Assembly (NCBI GenBank): GCA_029948255.1
Contig: JALIZF010001756.1
Coordinates: 335,001-399,000, forward strand
Length of the DNA: 64,000 bases
Direction of reading: 5' to 3'
Origin: Telmatactis stephensoni
Lineage: Eukaryota > Cnidaria > Anthozoa > Actiniaria > Isophelliidae
Below are positions 48,246 to 60,500 of this stretch, piece after piece. A model generated the notes under the pieces. That model had not been told where the DNA came from. It worked only from the letters and a program-made list of their open reading frames with translations, and did no database searches. A program made the translations under genes and the position numbers. Every line of letters starts with the position of its first letter. Position 1 is the stretch's first letter.

Positions 48246-48524
48246 TTGGACATGGATTATATTTCTTGGATTATATTAGTGACCGGCCGGGAATGCCTTA
48301 AGGTATATTACGCCATTAATTTTCATTTTATTGGTATTCGTGGTATCCGTGCAGTTATGCGTGTTGTCCACGGATTTATGAGTTTGGGAGACCTGTGATT
48401 TTTCTGCCTAGGAAGACTGGTGGTCACAATTGACCCCCTGGTGGGACGGGATCTTGCTAAAGGCGGAAAAAATGTTTATCGAGTTTATCATAGTTTTAAG
48501 AAGATGATTCATACATAGCATGAG

Positions 48525-51500
48525 ATGTCCAACGACTACAACTTAGCCTGTCGTTATCGCCGTTTGTTAACCGCATTTGGTGAACATCTTGAAACATATA
48601 TTGAAGAAAAAGGTCTTGATAAGTTGAAATATTTGTTTCCCTATATCGATGACAAAGCTAAAAGAAAAATCAAAAACCCGACAGACCTATTCAAGGTGCT
48701 CGAGAATAATGGAAAGCTGGGTTTGCATGATACTGAAATACTGAAAGTATTGGCCGAAGAGCTAGATTTTGAAGATCTTGAAGAGAAAGTCAACAAATAT
48801 GAATTGTGCAGCAGCGGTAAGTCATGCCCAAATATCGAATATTGCTTTGCAAAACAAAGATTTGCTATATTTTGCGCCAACAGTACATTTCGCCGGCATT
48901 TATACATCATATAAATAACGGTAAGAAAATATTTGAATAAATCAAAAAGCCCAAGCATAACCATAGCATAAGGTTAAAGCCATGTAAAGATTGTTTAACT
49001 AATTCAGCAATAGGAATAGGTGTGGGAATAGGAGCATGAATAATTAATGAGCGTTAAATGTCTTGATATGATAAAACCAAGACTTACTTGGTCACAGACA
49101 AACCGAAGAATAATAACCGGATTTCTGCATTAGATTATTATTTGATCACAGTCCAGTCCTGTTCTTTAGGAAATAGAGCGACTCTCTAATTTTCACATAG
49201 CCATAATGCTTTCCGTTTTTTGTCGGTTTTTTGGGGAAGGAGTAGTTATTGTGCCATATGGGGGATGGAAGCAGTATAATGGCTAATGAATAACGGTTTG
49301 AGAATGCTTTGGAATAATGAATTATTGCATCTGAAACTCGAGGAATAATGAATAATGGCAAATTGAAAAAAGAATAATGAATAACATAAAGATAGAGAAC
49401 GAAAAAGGAATAATTAAGGAAAAATTTAGAATGAATATGAAATTTCACAGAAAATTGTTTGTGAATAATAATGTAGTCAAATTATTCTGCTCCATTACCG
49501 ATATTGTAATTCAAATTTATTTGATGCGAATTACAATGTGTTTGATACCGGGATGACAATAGCTACCCTCCAAAACAAAAGGTGTTATGGTTTATTGTGA
49601 AAGTAGTAGAGAATAAGTGACGCCGTAAATAACACACTGAATGCATGATGTCTTAGCAAAATGTAAAATTTTTCGGAATTTCCTCGTCTAACTGAATCTA
49701 ACATGAGTGAGCGAATCAACTAATTTAGACCGGGTTTAGAGTGTTTTTTTTAAAGAGCAACTCCCGGCTAAAAAGCAACATTTTCTCAATAGCTCCATTA
49801 ATACCTACTTAAAACGCATCGAACTCCAAATTCTGTATAAAATATTTTTTAGAGCTTTTTTTAACCGCTTAACTAATCTTTGTGCGAGGCTAAACAAAAA
49901 ACGCTTCGATCTCCGATCACGTGATCAACTACGTCACACATGTGTAAATCCAAACATGGCGGATTCGAGTAGCTCGAGCGACAGTGATTCTTTGTCTTCT
50001 GTGTCTACTTCACCGAATTGTTCTTCTCCCTCCGGTGACGAGTTTTCCGACGATGCAGTGCAGGATTTTCAAGGAATTCAACCATGGCGATTTGAGCCTC
50101 CAGGGCATTCCGAGAACGAGGATTCGTCCGATGAAGAGGAAGCTCCTCAAGACAACCGTCTTCAAAACTCTGACTGGCAAGTTATAAAAGCTAATTCTTT
50201 TGCATTCCGATCGAACAGTACATCCTCAAAAGTAGTCGTTTTTTCCCTTATTTTAGACCTTAAAAATACACGTATATAATTCATCAATAGAGTCAGAATA
50301 TTCCAGCTTGTGGCTTAAAAATAACAGCAGGATCGGAAAAAACAATTTTTGCAAATAGACAATGCAATCTAATCGAGGCAGGGGAAGATAGAATTAAAAC
50401 AGGAAATATAATACGAAGAAAACAAAGGGCTATTACTATATTATGATCTGATCAGTCTAGTTCTAGTTGCAAATGGTCTCTAGAAGCTCATGTCAGTGAC
50501 TTACAGTTTGACTCTGTCTCTGTCTGTCTGTCTCTATCTCTCTGCTTTCTCTCTCTCCAGGTGTTTATGTGACCACTGTCAAATAATGGATAGGGAGGAG
50601 GAATGCTGTTGTTGTCAGGAAATAGATCAGGTGAAAGCTAAAAACGAAGAGGCAGTTGAAATAGAAGGCATAGAGCAGCCTAGGTGCATCACAGACCACC
50701 CAGGGTTTAAGGCTGTTTGCCTTAATGTTTGGGTGTTGCAGGCAGCATGGTATCAGTTTAGACAGCAATATGGGGATAAGGCATATGAAGGACCAGATCA
50801 TAAACTGAAACGCCACATTGCATATAGACAACTGGTTAGATGGTGCTGGGGTGTACTGGGAAAAAATATTAGGGTACCATTACCCTCTTGCGCTGTGTGC
50901 TGCATAAGAGCACATTTTCCTCCTCCAGGTCTTGAAGAGGATTTTATTTTTGAAGGATTCCACTATGCTGATGATTAGTTAAGGCAGATCTCTCCGTCCC
51001 TAAGCAATTTACATTTTCCCACATTTGTTAGATTAAATACAGATTTTGATGCCACTTCATCATATCATTTTTAATGAATAATTGTGTCTCACTGTTGAAT
51101 ACTAGTTAGGAAAATTGAGTTCTTAAGTATTTAGGTGATGTCACCTAAATTAGGTGATGTCACCTAAATTAGTGAAAACCTGCCCATCAATGGTTGTTCA
51201 AATCTTGGGAGTCCATTAAATGAAAATATTTACGAGAAAGAATTTACATTGAAGTTCCCCCTCCAACCCCCAGAACCAGTCATCTGTTTCACATTATTTT
51301 CAATTTAGGTGAATAGTAAATAATTAGCCTAATTTAGTTGACGTCAACTATTCATTAGTGAGACTAAACACACTCTAACACTACATTGATCTCTTTCATC
51401 GACTTCTACTCAATTCATTTTATATTTGGGTACAAACCAGATATTTGTAACATTTTCTGATCAGCCTTTATCGTAATATGTGCAGTATTCTCCTATCAGA

Positions 51501-54500
51501 GAATATGAAAACACTAGAATGTATGGAGCTAGTCAGTCCTCATCAGTTGGCTAAACACACAGTAATTTTCAAAAAAGTTGTCAAGATTAAGACATTTTAG
51601 TGAATGAATTATAAACGAATTATAAACTCATTTGCATAGATTATGTTCTAAATGCCCTCACTAGAATTCTAACTTTATTTGCAAATCTACTGTATGAATT
51701 GCACACAATAAATTATTATGATATGTAATGTATTCTCAATATCTCTGCTTGCTCTTTACAGGGGCGTATCTAGAATATTTCAAAGGGGGGTCACACTTTC
51801 CATTTTCCACCAAAGGGGGGTCATACTTCCAATTTCTCAATCTTTCTCCAGTCAGATTCTTTTATTTCTATCATCTTTTTGTTTTCAAAGGGGGGTCACG
51901 GGCATCCTGGGACCCCCCCCTTGGATACGCCCCTGCTTTATGATGGTGGCATTCATTTTTAAAAATCAGTTGTATTTGTATTGCTTACAGTCTGGGTGCA
52001 TAATTATTTTTCAGTATAAATTACTACTTAAAGATTATGAAAACAATATGTGTACAATCATCCATTAACATTTAGTTAACAAGCATTGAACAATTATATC
52101 TGCTAATAAACTCATCCACTGCCTCTTGTTTGTCTGGCTTCTGTGCAGATGCAGCTAGGGGTGGTGGAGTGTTGACTTGAAGGTTGGCCATGTACTGCTT
52201 GAGTACTTTTGGGCTTCTTTCATACCTCTTAAACACTTGCTCTATTATTGTAGAGCAATAGCCTACATGCATAAGTGAAATAGCTTTGTTATAAAAAAAG
52301 TTGTATAGGGCTCTTTCATGAGATTCACTCCACTAGTACTACATCTATGTTTTAAACACGCAACCAAATAGTGGTGGGTAAATGGTCAGTAAGGTAACAG
52401 GAAGTGGTCAGCAAACAGAGTTACCAACACAGATTGCTCACAATAAATACATGTATTACCTTCAATGACCACATCATTGTGAAGTTTCATTGGTAAAAAA
52501 GGACCAAAAATTTTGTTATTTCATAGGTCTTACCATAAGTTGCTTTTGTCTTAATTTCTCTCACATTGTGCTTTCCTTTTTTTGCTTTTGGATATCTTAT
52601 AGCATACTTAGGCCTTCCATCAACAGTCACTGCCTGCATCCTATCTGCATTTTCATTATAATGCAATGCAGAAAGGCACAGTCTAAAAAAAGATATATGG
52701 AATTTAGTATTTAATTTACTTATGCTGCATATAATTATACACATTTATTTCCACATTTCATAGTGGGAGGAGGCCCTTGGCCCTTGAGGAGGGAGTCCTT
52801 GGAACTGATACAGAACCACAGGCAACCCAAGGCCACTACATTTACAAGTCAGAAAATGTACACAGGGTTTTTGAAGCTGTTCATTTGAAGACGAGTTGTC
52901 CTGGTAGCCAGGATAACTCTTTTGTTTTCTTTTCCCTGGGGACACAAAACAATAGAGTTATCCTGGCTACCAGAACAAACCCCTTAAGATATGCCATATT
53001 TTATTTTGAGAAACAAATAAAAGTTTGTCCACATACCTGCTGTATCATTCTGCTTATTTTTGGCCCGTATATGCAGTTTCAGTACAGATATCTTTTAAAA
53101 TATCAGTGCAAGTATATTCTACACCTACCTGACATACATCCCCCAATAAGAAAAAGCAGTATGCTTTGGTACAAACTGAATATCCAGGCTGTGTTTGGCC
53201 TCTAGTGTTGATGTTTGATACTTTGGAGACAGCTTGGACACATCCACAAGAAGTGAAGGCTTAAGCAAAAGCTCTTCTAGCTTGACTGCTTCTTTACTGC
53301 CTGAGTGATATAAATAAAGTTTGTAACACTGTTGAACACTATGAGAGGACTACAGTTTTCTTGTGTTAAACATGCAGTTACATAATATGCTACCAATTTA
53401 GATTCCATAGGCACATACCAGGTTTTAACCACAGACGATTTCTTGAATCACCTCGTAATCTGCCATGTCCACATTTGGGGTAAAGTCTACACTGCCGATT
53501 TTTGTGAATGTTTGTAATGTGGAGTGGTAGTATTTTCCATTTTGCTACCATCATATCCCCATCTCCATCAGTAGTTGATGCAGCACACCAGTACATGTGA
53601 TTTGAAATTGACTGACGCCACTCACCAATGTCTTTAAAAGCCTTTCTCTTTGCCAGTTTATCTATTTTCTTACATAAACCTATAATTGAGTACAAAACAT
53701 GAAAGATCAGGGACAAAATTTACACAATTAAAAAGTTTGTACTTGCCTTTGGAAACATGCCAGATGTCATAATAGTGAGTAGTGTCTGGTAAGTTTCTGC
53801 GAATCCATTTATTGTTTTGTTTATGCCTATCAGTGATTATCTCTGCAATTTGTAGTCCAGCATTGGTTATTTCTCTTACTCCTCTCACCAATCCCTCATT
53901 TTCCATCCATGAACTGTTTTTGACCTCATTACTCTGCAAAGAAAGATGTTTTAAAAAATATATTTTAAAAGTACAAATATTTATATACATGTAATTTGTT
54001 GATGATGATGATAATTTTAAATGTTAATAATGTTTATGAGTGCATATTTATTTCTACATATTTTACTTTAATTTGTATTTTACTTATAAGTAAGGATAAT
54101 ATCTCCCAGCTTCTCCAGATGGCCATTCTTGTACTGCTCCTAGCAAAATTGATATACTTCTTTCTTACATGTACTTCCTTTTTTTTTTGTCTCACAAGTT
54201 TGCTCATATCCTTCCTTCCATTATGGGTGTGTTGAAGTATTTAGTTTGGTAATGAAATGTTATGATAATTATTACTTCATTCATTTATTCTTCCACTTTT
54301 TGTATATAAGTTGTACAAAAAGTGGCAGAAAGAATAAATGAATGAAGTAATGAAACAGAGAATTTCATATTTGATATAGAATTGTCTGTTTAACTAATAA
54401 AATACACCATAAAATATGTACCTGTACTAGTTCAAAATCAACCACTCTATTAATTTGCTGTTCAATCAATGTAAATGAGCCATATTTTGCACAGTGGCCA

Positions 54501-57500
54501 GGAGAATCACATCGGCCATCAGCAGCAAGGACCAAGTCATTTCCCATATTTGATAATGTATTCCATTGTTGGGTTTGCTGCTCTTTCCATAGTTGTATCA
54601 CTACAGGATTGACATAGGACCCAATGTGTCGATAGAAAGAGCTTGATGAGACACAAGGTACATTCATAAATCCAAACATCCTCAACACTTTGGCAATACA
54701 GCAACCTGATGTTAAAACAACCATTTATACAAGGTATTAAATAATAAAAAAGTCACTTCAATGTTAGGAAAAAAGCATAGAGTACAGCCCAAATAATATT
54801 ATTGAGGGTATGGCGGTTGAGCACTCCAGGGGGGCCCTGCTGTGGGCTGGAATTCATGTGAAATTAGTTTTACCTGAAAGTAAAAGAGAAGTAGAGAACA
54901 ATAGGTTTCCTGCAGGCATCTGACGTCTAACAAATGGCTGGCTTGACCAGACTTTACAAAAGTTACAGTTCCCATCAGTGCACTGTTGTTTAATGCTAAC
55001 AAAGGTACCCAAAACCTTTATAATAGAAGCTTTAGATGGACTTGTGCAGATAGGACAGACTGTAAACAATTGTAAAAGACAGCTCTCAAAGACTATGAAC
55101 TTCCTTTCCAGATAGCTTTTTGTGTCATTTTCTGCTGTAGTTCTTTGTGAAGAAGAGGAAAGGAACAAATTAAAGGGAAATTAATTAATTGATGATAAAT
55201 GAAACGATGAGCTTAGTTTTAACCTATCTGATTTAGATTCACACGCTTCTTCGTCACTGGACAGAGAGGGCTCATAGTCTTTGTCGTCAAAAGGGTCATC
55301 ACTATAATCACTGGCATCTTCACTGTGGCTGTCTGTTGGTACATCGGGTAGTACATCATTGCAATTCATTGGCTCCAGGTTGGCAATGTTACATTGAACC
55401 GCACAATCTACTTGTTTGGGACAAATATTCGTGCCTATAACAGTAAATAAGTAAAGTTTAGAAAATTACCACTTTAATACAAGAATATGATAAGGTTTCT
55501 ACATGTACACTTGTAGTTCAGTAGTACATCATGGTACTTTAATATTTATTGTAAAAGACATAAATATGTAAGTTACCTTTACTTCGAAAATGCGGTCGTT
55601 CAAAATGTGCCTGTGTCCCAACGTCAACTTTTCTTGGTAAAATGATCTTCGGGATTTCAGCCGCTGGTCGTTCTGCTCGTTGATCACTCCGCTCGTTATC
55701 CTCAACCTCGTCAACATCATCTTCAACTCGATCAAACTCCGCTAACAACTGTAAATTACAACATACGACGGCACTTACATGGACGAACAAACAGGAAAAC
55801 AACGCCATGTTGTTAGCCAATTAAAATGACTGATAATACGTACCCTGTTGCACGTTAACTTAGACAATGCTCGACTTTGTCTTTTCGGTGCACTGCTACT
55901 TGTTTCGGTATTTGTTCTTGTCGAAGTACAAGGGCGTTTTCGCAATTGTGAGGCTCTTTTATTTTTTGCTTTCAGAAGCTGTTCTGGTGTTGGAATAGGC
56001 TGCACAGTTGGAACGCTTCCTTTTTTCAAGACCAGTTTAGTAGAAAATCCCGCTAATTTAGAACCGTAGCTTTCGTAGTCGTCTTCGGTAAAATGTGAAC
56101 TACAAATGTGTCCCGTGCCCGGTGTCCATGTTTTGCCATCTCTTTTTGTTAGCACAAAAGCTATCCTGACTGACGGCGTAAACTAGGCTCTTTTGGAAAC
56201 TGATGAAGGCTAACATTGTCTTCATTTGTCTTATTGCAAAACATGACAACACAGCGCTTGCCAGAAGGTCGCTTCTTTGCTTCTGACATGACGAAAAAAT
56301 AATCATGGAATCGAAGCTTGCCGTCTTTGCCGGTCGTGTAGTTTGCACACGTGTGACGTAAAGTATCACGTGACTCTCGAGCGGCGTTTTCGAACAGCGA
56401 ACAAAAACATGGACAAAAACCATTAGCCGAAAATCCATCTTTGATTTTTCAAATTTTTTATCTCTTTTAAATGACTTCAAACTAAATGGAGTAAGTGTGG
56501 AAAACGTCAAAAATGACAACATTTTTGCCGGGAGTTGCTCTTTAACCGGTGAAACACGCTTTAGTGTATCACTTCTTAATTAAATTCTTTTGTTGTCATT
56601 TGACTATCATACTTTAACTTATACCCTTTGTTTCACGAGTTAACGATAAAAATCACTCTACCGCTACTGAACGGAAGTAAATGTACCAGTAACAGACAGT
56701 GACCCAAACTTATCTTCCAAAATACAGCGTCTTTCAAATAATTACGCGACCTTCAAACTGTCCGTTGGAACTGATTTGGTTTTTCGCCGACCTCCAAGGA
56801 AAACAAGCCTAAAAAGAATATGTTACTGCGAAAACGCTTGTATCACGATCGACAACTTTAAACTTTCAGTTAAATTTTGTTTTTTTCTGATCCGCCAATC
56901 ATGTGAAGAGGGTGGAGTTTATACAAATGCCTTCGATCAGACCTTGATCCACGTTTTATCCATAATTAGCGGATCAGAAAAACCCAACTGATCCAATTGA
57001 AAGATGTTGGTCGCGATACAAGCGTTTTGGCAGTAATGATCTCTAAACCTACCAAATGACCGATTATTTATAACAGCTAAATATGATTTTAGTATTAGAT
57101 AGTTCTTCACATTTTTGATTTTTAATTTTGATCGGACGGTACCCAATGCAAAACACATGTTTTGGACTGATGACAAATGATGATTGATGATGTGCTTGCG
57201 CGGTGATTACTGTAATTATGAAAGGCGCTGTAAATGTACGCTTTAATGTATGATATCTCTCCTTCCCTCCCTCCCTCTCCCTCTCCCTCTCCCTTTCCCT
57301 CTCCCTCTCCCTCTCCCTCTCCCAGTCTCCCTCTCCCTCCAAATAACTATGTGAAAAAAAACTTGATCTTTATATGAAATACGTGATGTACATTGAGTAA
57401 AAGTTGTATTTACAATAATTCAATTGTTTTTAAAGGTCCATTTAAGAGATTTTTTAAAGGTAAAAATGTTGTGACATTTGTATTAAATAAATGTAGTCTA

Positions 57501-60500
57501 AAGCCTTTACACAATTGTGTATCATCATTTTGCCAACTATGAGACATGAACTAAAATGTATCAATATGTCTTTCTAATTCGTTGCAAAGTTATGATGCAA
57601 TAACTCAGACTGAAAGTCAATGAGTAATGTGGCATAATTTTTCTTGATCAAGATGCTATATTGGAGACACTTAAACATATATATGCAAATTAATGGAAAA
57701 AAATTCTCACAATCTTTGTAAAAGGATCTACAATATTCATAAGTATTTTGTGCAATTTTGCTTATCATGCTTGAAATAATTATAACTATCAGCAAGAGAT
57801 CATCAGTCTCTTGCTATCATCAGTCAGATGACACAAAATAGGACACGTGCTCAACCATAACAAATCTAGGTAATTAAAGTGAAGATATGATATATGATAA
57901 GCATCAGAGCCAGTTGGCAATTAAATCATTTTGATAGAATGTAATTTGCAACTTTGATGCTGATTTATGCTGTTGCCAGTTAAATATTTATATACTTGTT
58001 TGGCTGTTTTGATTTGCAGGCAGAGTTTGGAGCTTCTGTAAAGGTGAGAAAACTCCATGCAGCTCTACATTTATAACTGACAAAATCGAATTAAGAAATC
58101 TTGATCAATTTGTGTACATATGGGTTGCTACAAAAAGAGGACCTGGAATACGAAGACCCACATTAATTCATATGTGCTAATGAACTCAAACTGAAAATCC
58201 TTTGATAAAAAGTGCAGAGAGGAGCCAGTTTGAAGAAAAAAAATTCATCAGAAATGAAGTCGCTTCTGATTGGACGTATCATTTTTCTCGCACGTGAAAA
58301 AAGCGATACGCGCATTCTGATTGGCTGACAGCAATGAACTAAAATTGACTAAATGGATTTTTAGTAAGTAAATCTCGATATGTATATAGCTATTTCAAAA
58401 AAAGTTGACGGGGCAAATGGCGAATATGGAAATCGGCGATTGGTGATTGCACGACCGAAAGGAATTTTGGGTACAATCATTGCTTCATTTTCACTAATTA
58501 AATACCCAAGCAATGCCGGTACCATGCAGTAAAGACCTTATAGGACAAAGTGGTCGATAGGCGATTCATATCTCCATGCCGGATAGCGGTCTTATAGCGT
58601 AACCACAATTCCCTTCGGTCGTGCAATCACCAATCGCTGATCGCCATTCGCCGTTCGCCCCGTCAACCTTTTTTGAAATAGCTTTATAATAATTTGGTTT
58701 ATCTTTGTTAGTTAATTGTCATGACGTTACCAGAATTAGTGCCATATTTTGTGATGTCATTTTACAGCCAAATTCACAAAATTGGCTTTGGTCACAGGTA
58801 TATATATATTCGTGTTTACCATAACTCGTATATAAAGAAAACAACTGTTATCAGATTCTCCCCCAAAATGCCACCAGGTGTTTGATTTTCCGATAATGCG
58901 CCTATAGTCTAATAGCGAGGCATTTGTCGATTGAGATTGAACAATGGCTTTGATGTCTGAGTGTATTAGCACATGAATTAACTCACTTTGTTGGCCGCGG
59001 GTCTTAGGTTTTCGTTTTCTAGCAACCCGTGTTAAAATTCAAAGTTTTGAAGAGATATACAATGCCGTCTTCAATGCAACACGATATTAGATAATTCTAA
59101 CTAATACTTTATGTTATACAATCTATAACCAAATACATTTACCCCCGGTCTGATGAATCCCCTTCCCAAGTGTATACGGGTCAGTTGTTGAGTAAGCCCC
59201 CTCCTTTCCCTTGTAGGGTTTGCTGCTAAGGCCATACTAAGTGTACTCATAAACTTGCAAAGAATCTAGTACACCGTTTATCTAGAAATTTGAGTGTTAT
59301 ATTTCATAGTTATGTACTATTTCGTGCGTAGTCATTTCCATATTCTTTAGACCCCCGGGGCCCCTGCTAAAATACTCGTCCCTCTCAGTACTTCTTTAGT
59401 GAACATAGGTTGTGATAAAATGACAATTAAAAAGAATGGAAAATAATGGATAGCACACAGAAGAGCTGTACATGTGATAAGATATTAGACGAAAGGGAAG
59501 TGAATTGTCCATACTGCATGTAGTTTATTAGACTATTTTTAAAAACACTGAGCTATATTGATCTGTAAACTAATTTTGTTTTTTACTTTCTTTTAGGAGG
59601 TGCTAAGGCAGTAGGTAAATGATTTGATGTTGGGATAATACGTCCTCCTTATTAATTCAATAGTTCTTAAGTATGATTTTAAAGCAAACGGTCAACATAG
59701 ACAGAGTTCTTAAAGTATTCTGACTGATATTCTTCGGCATTGGAGCCGATTCCAAGTATATTGCGTAGGTTATAGTACGATGTTTTTCTCTAATGAATCG
59801 AATGTTCTGACAGTACGCTGAATTCCCACGGCAAATCGCCACTTTGCTAACGATTGTTTTGTTTATTTGTTTGTTTTTGTTTTTTTGTTTAATTGTTAGT
59901 TTGATTGATTGTTTTTTAAATTCAGTACTCATTTTCAATTGACAGAGTATTTTTTGTGTGACTGTCACTGCACGACACAGTGTTTCTGTGCGTATCGAAG
60001 GCGGACGAACAGTAAGGATAGGATGCAGTGTGACACAATTTTTGCACGCGTGAATACCTCTCTGCAGAAACCCAACTTGAAGAGGATGCAAGTCTGACTC
60101 AGCTTTCTTTGCGAGACATAATAACTGACGAATCATTTAAGACTAATGTGCTTGCTCTTATCTTTTACAGAGGTTTGCCTGAAAACTGTCTTCACAACAA
60201 GGGAAGGAAGATTTTTTCTTTTGACCGCGGGAGCTGTTCTTTGTGATATATTTACAAACCGTTCGATATTAAAACTTATCGAACAGGTACTGCCATTGGA
60301 AGCGAAGATAAATGATGTCTTAAACGGTTCACTGTGTTTTATGATAGAGACATCATGTCTGTCTTCATTAAGACAATTATGGGGAAGTTATTTAGATGGC
60401 ACACTAAGAGAAAATCTTCAAGAAGTAATAAATGCAATTCCAGAAGTGAAAAAGTTGAGTGATGGAAAGGAGATCGATATAGAAGTGACGCTTGACGAGA

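Larger units (their letters stand above)
45635..48524. other. Repeat-rich spacer between KH unit 4 and the DED gene
   Basis: Contains a foldback element (46337-47042), a LINE/SINE 3' end with TATTG repeats (47150-47190), a diverged repeat near 47590-47880 and an A-rich AAAAG/AAAAC tract (48128-48240). The open frames here have no recognisable protein. The promoter of the DED gene must lie at its right side, but I cannot place it. Confidence 0.5.
52072..56289 (-). pseudogene. THAP-domain transposase, one 2-nt frameshift (about 779 codons)
   Basis: Ten exons on the minus strand: 56289-55844, 55748-55577, 55434-55224, 55142-54874, 54705-54422, 53933-53747, 53679-53419, 53300-53129, 52682-52534 and 52262-52072. 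The sum is 2342 nt, two more than a multiple of three. The extra CA lies near 56183, where the invariant THAP tryptophan should be, so the frame is lost in the first exon and is open everywhere else. The THAP C2CH is visible (CVVMFC, then CSSH). Later motifs LAADGRCDSPGH, ITDRHKQ and LEAKHSLD are candidate acidic catalytic sites of an RNase-H-fold transposase (inference). A GC-AG intron follows exon 6 (AAAG|GCAAGT). It is typed as a pseudogene because of the frameshift, which could also be a sequencing error. Confidence 0.8.
49754..56541. mobile_element. Kolobok-like TTAA transposon carrying two genes
   Basis: AGAGCAACTCCCGGC at the left matches the complement at the right, with AAAAA following in both. 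TTAA flanks each end (49750-49753 and 56542-56545). TTAA target duplication plus a THAP-domain transposase are the published hallmarks of the Kolobok superfamily. The 6788 bp contain a plus-strand P2X7-ballast-like gene and a minus-strand transposase, convergent, each beginning 200-250 bp inside its end. Similarity of the flanks just outside (GTGTTT on both sides, inverted) leaves some doubt whether the true ends are exactly here. Confidence 0.75.
56546..58019. other. Right part of the DED gene's first intron
   Basis: Holds a MITE (56823-57035) and a CCCTCT array (57257-57340). Otherwise it is A+T-rich with no exon seen. Confidence 0.5.

Noticed and set aside
49956..50978. P2X purinergic channel gene
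   Set aside because: Only the cysteine-rich C-terminal domain is present. There are no transmembrane segments or ATP-binding ectodomain anywhere near.
57064..57342. Arg-Glu-rich protein on the minus strand
   Set aside because: Translation of the CCCTCT repeat.
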